Virus record (IMG/VR): IMGVR_UViG_3300020182_003256
Span: 1 to 27,889 of that record
Source: a virus
Reading direction: 5' to 3' (one strand)
Length of the DNA stretch: 27,889 nucleotides
Part shown: positions 13,353 through 22,357 of the stretch, piece after piece
Position numbering within the stretch: the first letter of the stretch is position 1
Layout: the number at the start of each line of letters is the position of its first letter
Notes under the pieces: generated by a model
Told to the model about the DNA's origin: nothing
The model's input: the letters and a program-made list of their open reading frames with translations, nothing else
Databases searched by the model: none
Made by a program: the position numbers and the translations under genes

Positions 13353-13381
13353 GGTTTATATTGATTCTCTTCGTATATTCA
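13351..13381 (+). promoter_or_regulatory. Bacteroidetes-type promoter for the groES-groEL unit
   Basis: TTGG at 13351-13354 abuts the terminator stem. After 20 bp from the last base of TTG comes TATATTCA at 13374-13381, in the extended box TTCGTATATTCACGT (13370-13384). It is intergenic, ~24 bases before the ATG at 13405. TATAAATA at 13385-13392 equals the T4 late box, but its overlap with the start region of this promoter makes that reading less likely. Confidence 0.7.
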
Positions 13382-13404
13382 CGTTATAAATAAAAAATAG
13401 TTAT

Positions 13405-13700
13405 ATGTCAAAAATTACAGATCCAAGGATGAAGCCCTATTACATAGGCAAAGATTCACACTGTTACACAGTATATGAAGTAGTAACTCCACAAGAAAAA
13501 TATTTAGAAAAAGGTAGTGAAGGTAAAGATTATGAAAAACCTGTAGCCCACTATTCTAGCTTTGGTAATGCTTTGAAAAAAGTTATGAAAGAAAAACTTC
13601 ATAATGAAACAGAAGAGTATACAAGTATCAAGGATTATATTGAACGATGGGAACAGTTACAAAATGAAATTACAGAAATTTTAACACAAAAACAATTATA

Positions 13701-13701
<1 letters not shown>
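13405..13701 (+). CDS. Conserved-looking phage protein, unknown (98 residues)
   Basis: I do not recognise a domain. The N-terminus ITDPRMKPYYIGKDSHCYTVYE looks like a compact strand-rich unit, followed by a charged loop (KYLEKGSEGKDYEKP). The C-terminal half is helical (SFGNALKKVMKEKLHNETEEY and DYIERWEQLQNEITEILTQ). A single cysteine lies near residue 20. It is the first gene of the chaperonin unit and its stop overlaps the groES start by one base (TAATG), so translation is probably coupled. Any chaperone link is inference from position only. Confidence 0.7.
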
Positions 13702-15636
<1,935 letters not shown>

Positions 15637-15639
15637 ACT

Positions 15640-15912
15640 ATGGAAAAGAAAGTTGTTGAACACAATGAGTTGATTGCTACTAGAGTACCTCCTGGAGACA
15701 GGTGGTCTCTAGTTGGTGATCCAACTAAAGAAGTTTTTAATACTTTAACAGATGCCTTAGAAGCATTTTTCCATCAAACAAATTTTAATGGAGCTTTTAG
15801 ATTAGATCCTATGAATAGTAAATTATATGCTATCCAATCATCAGAAATTGAGGTTAAAAAAGAAGCACCAAAAGTCTATGGAATGTATGGAGAATTTAGA
15901 CAGGGAGTTTAA
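15640..15912 (+). CDS. Unknown protein following groEL (90 residues)
   Basis: This small protein starts three bases after the groEL stop. It contains ATRVPPGDRWSLVGDPTKEV, then DALEAFFHQTNFNGAFRLDP and a strand KLYAIQSSEIEVKKE. No cysteines, membrane segment or known motif is seen. The composition suggests a small alpha/beta fold. It ends the chaperonin unit: the stop is followed directly by the -33 box of the next promoter. Confidence 0.7.
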   Translation: MEKKVVEHNELIATRVPPGDRWSLVGDPTKEVFNTLTDALEAFFHQTNFNGAFRLDPMNSKLYAIQSSEIEVKKEAPKVYGMYGEFRQGV

Positions 15913-15914
15913 AT

Positions 15915-15945
15915 TTGGTTTTTTAAATAAAAGTTATTATATTCA
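15915..15945 (+). promoter_or_regulatory. Bacteroidetes-type promoter directly abutting the gp44 start
   Basis: TTG at 15915-15917 (in TTTGG) is 20 bp before TATATTCA at 15938-15945, which continues CGT into the ATG at 15949. The expected RNA start, a few bases past the -7 box, falls on or next to the ATG, so the clamp-loader message may have no leader. The boxes match those at 13351-13381 closely. Confidence 0.68.
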
Positions 15946-15948
15946 CGT

Positions 15949-16857
15949 ATGAATAAGAATCATAGTTTATTAGTAGAAAAGTATCGCCCCATTAATTTAG
16001 AAAATTATGTTGGGAATGAACATATTAAAAAAAGTATTAAACAATATCTAGGACAAAATGATATTCAAAATCTAATTTTTTATGGGCCTGCAGGAACAGG
16101 AAAAACAACTCTTGCTAAACTTATTGTTAAAAACCTTGATTGTGAGCATCTTTATATTAATGCCTCAGATGAACGTGGTATTGAAACGATTAGAGATAAA
16201 GTGTCAGGGTTTGCGTCATCAGCTAGTTTTAAACCACTTAAAGTGGTCATTTTGGATGAAGCTGATTTTCTTACTATACAAGCGCAAGCTTCTCTCCGTA
16301 ATGTTATTGAAACGTTTTCGCGTACTACTAGGTTTATCTTAACTTGTAATTATGTAGAACGTATTATTGATCCGTTACAATCAAGGTGTCAAACCCTAAA
16401 AATTGTACCACCTAGTAAAGTAGATGTTGTTAGACATTTACAAAAAATTACTGAAAAAGAAAATATTAAATATCAGACTGTAAATGATTTAGCAATAATA
16501 GTTAATCAATTCTACCCAGATTTACGTAAATGTCTTAATACAATTCAGTTATCAACTCAAGATAATGAATTAAAGATTGATAAATCTATATTAGTATCAT
16601 CTAACTATATGTCTGAAGTAGTTAGTGAACTATCAGGTAAAAAATCATGGAAAGGTATTAGACAAATTATAGCAGATGCTAATGTTCAAGATTTTGAAGA
16701 ACTATATCGTTATCTTTATGATAATGCTGATAAATTTGCTCCTGGTAAAGAAGGAATGGTAGCTTATTATGTTAATGAATATTCATACCAATCTAACTTT
16801 AGAATTGATAAAGAAATTAATTGTATGGCCTTAATAAACCAACTGATTACTTTATAA
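15949..16857 (+). CDS. 44: Clamp-loader ATPase large subunit (gp44-like)
   Basis: gp44 is the AAA+ ATPase that with gp62 opens the sliding clamp onto DNA. The 302-residue protein (T4 gp44 has 319) starts with VEKYRPINLENYVGNE, the AAA+ box II of clamp loaders. Walker A is GPAGTGKT (46-53), Walker B VVILDEAD ending D103-D106, the sensor segment is FILTCNYVERIIDPLQ, and the SRC motif is S145-C147. The C-terminal collar domain is helical. There is no visible leader. Its stop overlaps the next ATG by one base. It heads a message running to gp62 and beyond. Confidence 0.96.
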   Translation: MNKNHSLLVEKYRPINLENYVGNEHIKKSIKQYLGQNDIQNLIFYGPAGTGKTTLAKLIVKNLDCEHLYINASDERGIETIRDKVSGFASSASFKPLKVVILDEADFLTIQAQASLRNVIETFSRTTRFILTCNYVERIIDPLQSRCQTLKIVPPSKVDVVRHLQKITEKENIKYQTVNDLAIIVNQFYPDLRKCLNTIQLSTQDNELKIDKSILVSSNYMSEVVSELSGKKSWKGIRQIIADANVQDFEELYRYLYDNADKFAPGKEGMVAYYVNEYSYQSNFRIDKEINCMALINQLITL

Positions 16858-17486
16858 TGTACCCCAACAAAGAATACCATAACGAAAAACTTACATACAC
16901 AAAACAAGGAGATTTACTAGATAGTAAAGGTTTACCTGTTATGATGGAGTGGGAAAGAGATATTATGGAACATGATGCTAGTATTATTTGTAAAAATGGT
17001 GGTGATATTCTTAATGTAGGTTTTGGATTAGGTATAATTGATAATTATATTCAATCTTATAACCCAAATTCACATTGGATTATAGAATCTCATCCTGACG
17101 TTTATAATAAAATAGTAAAAGATGGATGGTTAGATAAACCTAATGTAAATGTTATTTTTAAAACATGGCAGGAAGTATTAGAAGATTTACCAAAATTTGA
17201 TGGTATTTATTTTGATACTTGGAATGAAGACCAATTCTTATTTGATGCGTATGCTAATAGAATTTTAAAAGAGGGAGGTATTTATTCATTTTTTAATAAC
17301 CCAAGAACATCAGATAAAAAGTTAAACCCTTTAACCCAACAAATATTAAATGAAAACTTTGACATAATAACAAACCCTGTAGAAATTAAAGGACCTATAA
17401 AAAATGCTGAATCATATTTTGATAAGGACATTAAAACTTATTGGAGTCCTGAGTGTAGATTAAAAAAGAATGAAAAGATTTATTGA
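16857..17486 (+). CDS. SAM-dependent methyltransferase resembling arginine/guanidinoacetate N-methyltransferases (RMT2/GAMT-like)
   Basis: The 209-residue protein starts at 16857 (TAATG overlap with the gp44 stop); an earlier in-frame ATG at 16821 would lie deep inside gp44. Motifs follow the RMT2/GAMT subgroup. VMMEWERDIMEHDASI is the substrate-capping helix, DILNVGFGLGIIDNYIQ the SAM motif I, and HWIIESHPDVY motif II with the acidic SAM-ribose ligand. WQEVLEDLPKFDGIYFDTW is the motif with the active-site acids. Relatives methylate a guanidino group, on arginine in proteins (delta-N) or on guanidinoacetate. The substrate here is unknown; ribosomal protein, a host enzyme or a phage protein are possible. 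It sits between the two clamp-loader subunits. Confidence 0.8.
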   Translation: MYPNKEYHNEKLTYTKQGDLLDSKGLPVMMEWERDIMEHDASIICKNGGDILNVGFGLGIIDNYIQSYNPNSHWIIESHPDVYNKIVKDGWLDKPNVNVIFKTWQEVLEDLPKFDGIYFDTWNEDQFLFDAYANRILKEGGIYSFFNNPRTSDKKLNPLTQQILNENFDIITNPVEIKGPIKNAESYFDKDIKTYWSPECRLKKNEKIY

Positions 17487-17670
17487 ATTTGCTCTTATTT
17501 GGTATAGTCAACAGATGGCTATTCCATTTTGGATGATTGGACACGTTCATTTATCTTTGAATACATATCAAGACTTACATGAAATAATCGCTAGTGTAGG
17601 TTTAAATATTTTAGTAGCGATTGGATTTATAATAGATTTTAAACAAAATAGTAATAATAAAAAAAAGTAA
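17470..17670 (+). CDS. Small two-span membrane protein
   Basis: The 66-residue protein overlaps the methyltransferase end by 17 bases. Residues ~7-26 (FALIWYSQQMAIPFWMIGHV) and ~39-57 (EIIASVGLNILVAIGFIID) are hydrophobic, and the tail is basic (FKQNSNNKKK), consistent with an inner-membrane hairpin with a cytoplasmic C-terminus. No family recognised. Small membrane proteins in such positions are often lysis-timing or host-takeover factors, but nothing here shows that. Confidence 0.68.
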   Translation: MKRFIEFALIWYSQQMAIPFWMIGHVHLSLNTYQDLHEIIASVGLNILVAIGFIIDFKQNSNNKKK

Positions 17671-17671
17671 A

Positions 17672-17917
17672 ATGGCAGAACAACAACAACAAATGAATGT
17701 AGATGTTAAAAACACTACAATTATCCAAACCCCAGAAGGTGGGGTAGTTTTTCAACAAGGAGTATTACTTCGTAAAGTATCCAAATTTGTAGTAGGTGCT
17801 GATGAAGATGCATTAATGCCAATTCCAGTATTTTTTGATCCTTCAACCGGTAAAATACTTGAATCAACAGTACCAGCTGAACTTAGAGAAGAGTATAAAG
17901 ATTATACACTTGCCTAA
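17672..17917 (+). CDS. Unknown protein (81 residues)
   Basis: It starts one base after the preceding stop with a polar, glutamine-rich head (MAEQQQQMNVDVKNTTIIQ). The body is strand-rich (GGVVFQQGVLLRKVSKFVV), followed by ALMPIPVFFDPSTGKILEST and a helix ending ELREEYKDYTLA. It looks like a small beta-domain protein conserved beside gp62, but I cannot name it. The stop shares a base with the gp62 start (TAATG), so translation is probably coupled. Confidence 0.68.
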   Translation: MAEQQQQMNVDVKNTTIIQTPEGGVVFQQGVLLRKVSKFVVGADEDALMPIPVFFDPSTGKILESTVPAELREEYKDYTLA

Positions 17918-18330
17918 TGAAGCTTTGGGATTGGTTAGATGAAATAACCGTTAAGAAAACACCAGCATCTCAATTCTCATCTGAGGATTGGGATAGCTGG
18001 AATTCTTACATGGTTCATAGATTTATGTCTATGGGGAAGAATAATATAGAAATATCTAACATGGCACAAAGATTCTTACCTACAGATAAAATAGGAATTT
18101 ATAATTTTTATTGTAATATGATTCCTAGAAAAAAAGTATGGAATAAGTATATTAAATCTGGAGTTAAGGGTAAAAATAAAGAATTAGTTGAAGTAATAGC
18201 TAATTATTTTGAAGTTGGATCCCACGAAGCAGATGATTATATTGATGTTATAGGTAAGGATGAAGTTAAAAATATCCTTAAATCTATAGGAATAGAAAAA
18301 AAGGAAATAACTAAATTATTTAAAACATGA
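17917..18330 (+). CDS. 62: Clamp-loader small subunit (gp62-like)
   Basis: gp62 completes the T4-type 4:1 gp44/gp62 clamp loader and binds the clamp. The 137-residue protein carries the family pattern DWDSWNSYMVHRFMSMG near residues 24-40, then YNFYCNMIPRKKVWNKYIK and a C-terminal SHEADDYIDVIGKDEV segment. It is shorter than T4 gp62 (187) but near the size in marine relatives. Unlike T4, the gene is not next to gp44: three genes intervene. The next gene overlaps its stop by four bases (ATGA). Confidence 0.8.
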   Translation: MKLWDWLDEITVKKTPASQFSSEDWDSWNSYMVHRFMSMGKNNIEISNMAQRFLPTDKIGIYNFYCNMIPRKKVWNKYIKSGVKGKNKELVEVIANYFEVGSHEADDYIDVIGKDEVKNILKSIGIEKKEITKLFKT

Positions 18331-18548
18331 CAACAGAACTATTTAATATGCTTAAAACATCAGCTGAAGCTGATAGAGCTAAAGCATTATTATCACTAGA
18401 TTTATTAGGAAACAAAGCAACAGGTATTGGAGACCATTCAACAGAAGATTTTTATAAAAATGCTGAAGAAGCACTTATAAAATTAGTAGATGCTGATGAT
18501 CGACTTAATACTTTAAAAATTTACTTTAACAACAAAACAGTAATATAA
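18327..18548 (+). CDS. Small helical protein, unknown
   Basis: This 73-residue protein overlaps gp62 by four bases. It is predicted mostly helical and alanine/leucine-rich (MLKTSAEADRAKALLSLDLL, then EDFYKNAEEALIKLVDADDR). The central GNKATGIGDHSTE loop resembles a turn. No metal-binding or catalytic pattern is visible. The stop/start TAATG overlap with the DUF1599 gene suggests coupled synthesis. No function proposed. Confidence 0.66.
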   Translation: MTTELFNMLKTSAEADRAKALLSLDLLGNKATGIGDHSTEDFYKNAEEALIKLVDADDRLNTLKIYFNNKTVI

Positions 18549-18955
18549 TGGGAAGTACAGTAGAAAAATATTATGACCAAAAGTCTGCAGAAAAATCTAC
18601 AATTACTACGGAAACAACAAATACTATAGAGATATTTCAAAGTGAGTATCCTGAACTATCTGATGAGTTTATTAGAATTCAAGCAGAAATGTATGAAATG
18701 TTTGCTCGTAAACATATGGATTATGGTTTAAACAATATTGCCTTAGGTGGTGACATATTAAATAATAATGATGATAAAAAGTTTTCATTAACAGGTTTAG
18801 CTATTAGACTTACAGATAAAATATCACGTTTGAAAAATCTTTTAGTTAATGGAAGAAATTTTGTAAAAGGTGAAGGAATGGAAGATACATTCATTGATAT
18901 AGCAAATTACGGTATAATTGGTCTATTAGTAGGCCGCGATAAGTGGAAAAAATAA
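18548..18955 (+). CDS. DUF1599-family protein (nucleotide-modification-associated domain 1)
   Basis: After a Thr/Glu-rich head (~35 residues) comes MYEMFARKHMDYGLNNIALG, then SLTGLAIRLTDKISRLKNLL, and MEDTFIDIANYGIIGLLVGR. This order, K-x-x-DYG, R-x-x-DK-x-x-RL and DT-x-x-DIANY, is the DUF1599 / Nmad1 pattern, a small all-helical domain that comparative genomics links to phage base modification. Its biochemical role is not established; acidic residues recall MazG-type nucleotide binding. Its presence agrees with the deazaguanine genes elsewhere in the window. Confidence 0.82.
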   Translation: MGSTVEKYYDQKSAEKSTITTETTNTIEIFQSEYPELSDEFIRIQAEMYEMFARKHMDYGLNNIALGGDILNNNDDKKFSLTGLAIRLTDKISRLKNLLVNGRNFVKGEGMEDTFIDIANYGIIGLLVGRDKWKK

Positions 18956-18956
18956 C

Positions 18957-19673
18957 ATGGCTAGAAATACAAGATTAGTTAGTATAAAAGGGTGTCCTAT
19001 GGTAATATTTGAAGCACCTGAATGCATTTCAGATGAAATTGTTAAGTACAACAATTTTTGGGAATATGAAGTATTTGATAAATGGAAACAACACTTTCCA
19101 AAAGAAGGATTAATGTTAGATATAGGAGCTAATATTGGAGGACATTGTATACAATTTCACCACCATTTCCCTAATTTAAAAATATGGGGTTTTGAACCGT
19201 ATCCTCCTAATTATGAATTATTAAGAGTAAATGTTGAAAATCTTCAAAATGTTCATAGTTTTTCTTTAGGAGTTGGAAGTGGAAATTCTATGGTTCACTT
19301 TGGAAATGAATATTCTAAAAATTGTGGATCTGTAATGGTAGTAAATCCGGATGAAAATTGCTTTACTAAACCTTACTCTAATTTTGTTATAGCTTTAGAT
19401 ACCATTAAATTCCCAGAGCCTGTCAAATTTATTAAAATTGATATTGAAGGTCATGAATATTCAGCTTTTGAAGGTGCTAAAGAATTATTATTAAGAGATA
19501 AACCTTTAGTATGGTTAGAAGATCATGGTCAACCTTTAGGTGAAGGAGATTCAATTAAATATCTAGAAGGATTAGGATATAAAATGTTAGATAGTTATTT
19601 AGAAAGAGACGATAAATCGTCAACATCCTCAGACTTTTTAATGTACCATCCAGACAATGTTTGGTATAAATAA
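18957..19673 (+). CDS. FkbM-family methyltransferase
   Basis: The 238-residue protein contains SAM motif I MLDIGANIGGHCIQF (about residues 54-68), WGFEPYPPNYELLRVNVENL with the acidic ribose ligand, and the FkbM closing block KFIKIDIEGHEYSAFEGAKEL. FkbM enzymes O-methylate sugars or small metabolites; phage and bacterial surface-glycan loci often carry them. It starts one base after the DUF1599 stop and ends the gp44-gp62 message. Methylation of a glycan made by the downstream sugar cluster is plausible; a modified base is a less likely target. Confidence 0.86.
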   Translation: MARNTRLVSIKGCPMVIFEAPECISDEIVKYNNFWEYEVFDKWKQHFPKEGLMLDIGANIGGHCIQFHHHFPNLKIWGFEPYPPNYELLRVNVENLQNVHSFSLGVGSGNSMVHFGNEYSKNCGSVMVVNPDENCFTKPYSNFVIALDTIKFPEPVKFIKIDIEGHEYSAFEGAKELLLRDKPLVWLEDHGQPLGEGDSIKYLEGLGYKMLDSYLERDDKSSTSSDFLMYHPDNVWYK

Positions 19674-19705
19674 TTAGGATACTCAATAATATTTTCGTAT
19701 ATTTA
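19674..19705 (+). promoter_or_regulatory. Promoter for the nuclease gene, weak -33
   Basis: TATATTTA at 19698-19705 in TTTTCGTATATTTACGTC has the full -7 box shared with 9457 and 13374. The -33 position reads TTAGG (19674-19678) instead of TTGG. The site is intergenic and ends about 20 bases before the TTG start at 19726. Confidence 0.58.
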
Positions 19706-19725
19706 CGTCAATAAAATACATAGTT

Positions 19726-20682
19726 TTGGCTAAAAAAAAATTACCTGTAATAGTTAGAGATATAAGAGAAAATCCCCCAACACCCGTTAATTTTGGTGTT
19801 GAAAAAAATATCTCATATTCTCAATTATCAATGTTTACTCAATGTCCTAAAAAATGGTCTCTACAATATAGAGATGGTCATAAAATAAGTGAACAAAGTA
19901 TTCATATGACTTTTGGTACAGCCCTACATGAGGTTTTACAACATTATTTAGATGTAATGTATGCCAAAAGTGGTGCAGAAGCAGATAGGATTGATATTAA
20001 TGAATTATTTGAAGATACCTTAAGAGAATGTTATGCTAAAGACTATAAAAAAAACAAAAATCAACATTTTAGCACACCTGAGGAGTTAAGAGAATTCTAT
20101 GAAGATGGGAAAGCTATATTAGATAATTTTAAAAAGAAAAAAGGTGGTTATTTTTCTAAAAAAGGGTGGTATTTAGTAGGTTGTGAAATACCAATAGTTA
20201 TGGCGCCTAATTTACGTCTTAACCGCGTTAAATACATGGGTTATTTAGATATCGTAATGTATCATGAACCAACGAATACATTTAAAATAATCGACATAAA
20301 AACGAGTACAAAAGGTTGGAATAAGTACACTAAAAAGGATGAATCCAAACAATTCCAATTAATACTTTATAAGTACTTTTTTAGTAAACAATATAATATT
20401 CCAATTGAAAATATAGAAATTGAATTTTTTATTGTTAGAAGGAAAGTTTATTTAGATGGTGAATATCCTCAAAAACGTATACAAACATTTGTACCTGCTT
20501 CTGGTAGAAATAAAGTAAACAAAGCTACTAAAAATTTAGATGATTTTATAAATAGAGCATTTAATTTGGATGGCTCATATAAAGATACTACATTTATGGC
20601 AAAACCAAGCAAATGGAATTGTACATTTTGTCCTTATAAAGAAAATAAAGAACTATGTAGCGCAGTTGGTAAATCTTTATAA
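19726..20682 (+). CDS. PD-(D/E)XK nuclease, Cas4/RecB-like with iron-sulfur cysteines
   Basis: This 318-residue protein begins with a TTG codon; MAKKKLPV is the natural N-terminus, and no ATG occurs before the conserved block. YSQLSMFTQCPKKW leads to GTALHEVLQHYL with H68, GYLDIV with D175, IIDIKTS with D190 and K192, and QFQLILYKYFF, the complete RecB/Cas4 nuclease order. C40 in TQCP and C299, C302 and C311 near the C-terminus match the four-cysteine 4Fe-4S staple of Cas4/AddB proteins. It likely acts as a DNA exonuclease in recombination, replication or host DNA breakdown. There is no CRISPR array or other cas gene, so a CRISPR role is not supported. Confidence 0.88.
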   Translation: MAKKKLPVIVRDIRENPPTPVNFGVEKNISYSQLSMFTQCPKKWSLQYRDGHKISEQSIHMTFGTALHEVLQHYLDVMYAKSGAEADRIDINELFEDTLRECYAKDYKKNKNQHFSTPEELREFYEDGKAILDNFKKKKGGYFSKKGWYLVGCEIPIVMAPNLRLNRVKYMGYLDIVMYHEPTNTFKIIDIKTSTKGWNKYTKKDESKQFQLILYKYFFSKQYNIPIENIEIEFFIVRRKVYLDGEYPQKRIQTFVPASGRNKVNKATKNLDDFINRAFNLDGSYKDTTFMAKPSKWNCTFCPYKENKELCSAVGKSL

Positions 20683-20687
20683 TCTGC

Positions 20688-20710
20688 ATATATGTATAGA
20701 CAAATATATT
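20688..20710 (+). promoter_or_regulatory. Promoter/operator candidate before the ribbon-helix-helix gene
   Basis: TATGTATA at 20691-20698 (as at 8791 and 12834) overlaps two ATATAT half-sites at 20688-20693 and 20704-20709 spaced by 10 bases, about one helical turn. TATATTAA at 20705-20712 resembles the main -7 box but has no -33 partner. Autorepression by the downstream DNA-binding protein would fit the paired half-sites. Confidence 0.35.
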
Positions 20711-20724
20711 AAAAAATAATAATT

Positions 20725-20919
20725 ATGTCACAAACAAAAGAAATGACACTTACGAGTGTAAAAGTAAAAAGCAATTTATTCGAAAATTTTAAAATAGAAT
20801 GTGTAAAACGGAAATTTAGTTTCCAAAAACTTGCTGATCGAGCTATATTCTTATATCTTACAGATGAAGATTTTAGGAAAAAAATTAATAATCAAACTAA
20901 CTTAGAAATTAAAGACTAA
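20725..20919 (+). CDS. Ribbon-helix-helix-like DNA-binding protein
   Basis: The 64-residue protein has a short strand MTLTSVKVKSNLF followed by two helices (ENFKIECVKRKFS and QKLADRAIFLYLTDEDFRKK), the size and layout of Arc/CopG-type ribbon-helix-helix dimers. Basic and polar residues alternate on the strand, as expected for insertion in the major groove. It heads the glycan cluster, eight bases before the first glycosyltransferase, and is preceded by paired ATATAT sites. It is a candidate local regulator; sequence similarity in this family is weak. Confidence 0.6.
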   Translation: MSQTKEMTLTSVKVKSNLFENFKIECVKRKFSFQKLADRAIFLYLTDEDFRKKINNQTNLEIKD

Positions 20920-20926
20920 AACAAAA

Positions 20927-22357
20927 ATGAAAGAAGGTTATATTAAACAAGATAATAGAAAGAAAATTCTATTGTTAACTGATGATATTAGAGTACATTC
21001 AGGTGTTGCGCAGATTGGTAGAGAAATTATTTCAAAAACTTCTCATCGTTATAATTGGTGTCAATTAGCAGGATCAGTCCAACATCCAGAAAAGGGAAAA
21101 GTACAAGATATATCAGCAGATATTAACAAACAAGAAGGGATTGAAGATACTTATTGTAAGTTATATCCCGTAGATGGTTATGGAACTAGTGATATTTTAA
21201 GGGAAGTTATTAAAATAGAAAAACCAGATGCAATTCTTTTAATTACAGATCCAAGATATTTTAATTGGGTTTTTCAAATGGAAGATGAAATTAGAACTAA
21301 AATTCCAATTGCTTATCTTAACATTTGGGATGATATGCCTGCCCCCCAATATAATGAGGAATTTTATGAATCTTGTGATGCTTTATTTGGTATTTCAAAA
21401 CAAACTACAGCAATTAATAAAATTGTTTTAGGAGATAAAGCTAAAGATAAAATTATTGAATACATCCCTCATGGTTTAGATAATAAAAAATTCTTCCCAA
21501 TGGTAGAAAAAGATGAGGAGTTTACAAAGTTTAAAAATCTACTAACTAAGGGTGTAGAAAAAGACTTTATTTTACTTTTTAATTCAAGAAACATTAGAAG
21601 AAAATCTATCCCAGACGCTATTGCAGCTTGGAAATTATTTGTAGATACATTAACTAAAAAAGAAAAAGAAAAAGTACAATTTATTTTACATACAGACCCT
21701 GTAAGTGATGCTGGAACAGATCTACCAGCAGTAATAGATTATATAATGGGTGAAGATGATGAAACTGTAGTAATTTCAAACCAAAAACTCCCACATACTC
21801 ATATGAATTATCTTTATAATATGGCTGATGGGGTTATATTATTATCTTCAGCTGAGGGTTGGGGATTAGCATTAACTGAATCTTTACTTACAGGAACACC
21901 TATTATTGCTAATGTAACTGGAGGTATGCAAGACCAAATGAGATTTGTTGATGAAAATGGAAATTGGTATACTAATTCAAAAGAAATACCATCAAATCAA
22001 TTTGGTACATATAAAGAGCATGGAATATGGGCACTACCAGTTTTTCCAAAAGCAGTAGGTATGGTAGGTTCACCTATGACACCTTATATTTGGGATAGTA
22101 GATGTGATTTTAGAGATGCTAAAGATAGAATTATTGAATTATACAAAATGCCTAAAGAACAAAGATTTACGCAAGGTAATGCTGGTAGAGAATGGGCTTT
22201 AAGTGATGAAGCTGGGTTTACAGCTGAACATATGGGTAATAGATTTATTGATGGAATGGAAAAATTATTTTCAACTTGGATGCCTAGAGAAAATTTCACA
22301 TTTTGGAAAGATACAGATTACAAATCAAGAAAACTTAATCATAAATTAGAATATTAA
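20927..22357 (+). CDS. Glycosyltransferase, GT4 / GT-B fold
   Basis: This 476-residue GT-B enzyme moves a sugar from a nucleotide-sugar donor to an unknown acceptor. The N-terminal domain opens KILLLTDDIRVHSGVAQIGR with the glycine loop. The donor domain starts near FILLFNSRNIRRKSIPDAI and includes QFILHTDP, then LYNMADGVILLSSAEGWGLALTE. The final E-x7-E in EGWGLALTESLLTGTPII binds the donor, the GT4 hallmark. A tail of ~120 residues extends beyond the core. It is cytoplasmic with no signal or membrane segment. It stands first in the sugar cluster and is followed directly by a second GT4. Confidence 0.9.
   Translation: MKEGYIKQDNRKKILLLTDDIRVHSGVAQIGREIISKTSHRYNWCQLAGSVQHPEKGKVQDISADINKQEGIEDTYCKLYPVDGYGTSDILREVIKIEKPDAILLITDPRYFNWVFQMEDEIRTKIPIAYLNIWDDMPAPQYNEEFYESCDALFGISKQTTAINKIVLGDKAKDKIIEYIPHGLDNKKFFPMVEKDEEFTKFKNLLTKGVEKDFILLFNSRNIRRKSIPDAIAAWKLFVDTLTKKEKEKVQFILHTDPVSDAGTDLPAVIDYIMGEDDETVVISNQKLPHTHMNYLYNMADGVILLSSAEGWGLALTESLLTGTPIIANVTGGMQDQMRFVDENGNWYTNSKEIPSNQFGTYKEHGIWALPVFPKAVGMVGSPMTPYIWDSRCDFRDAKDRIIELYKMPKEQRFTQGNAGREWALSDEAGFTAEHMGNRFIDGMEKLFSTWMPRENFTFWKDTDYKSRKLNHKLEY

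Noticed and set aside
16821-16856. Upstream ATG for the arginine-methyltransferase-like gene
   Set aside because: It would overlap the gp44 coding sequence by 37 bases; the ATG at 16857 overlaps its stop by one base, as is usual here, and fits the family start.
19726-20682. CRISPR adaptation gene cas4
   Set aside because: No repeats, Cas1 or Cas2 in the window; stand-alone Cas4-like nucleases are common in phages.
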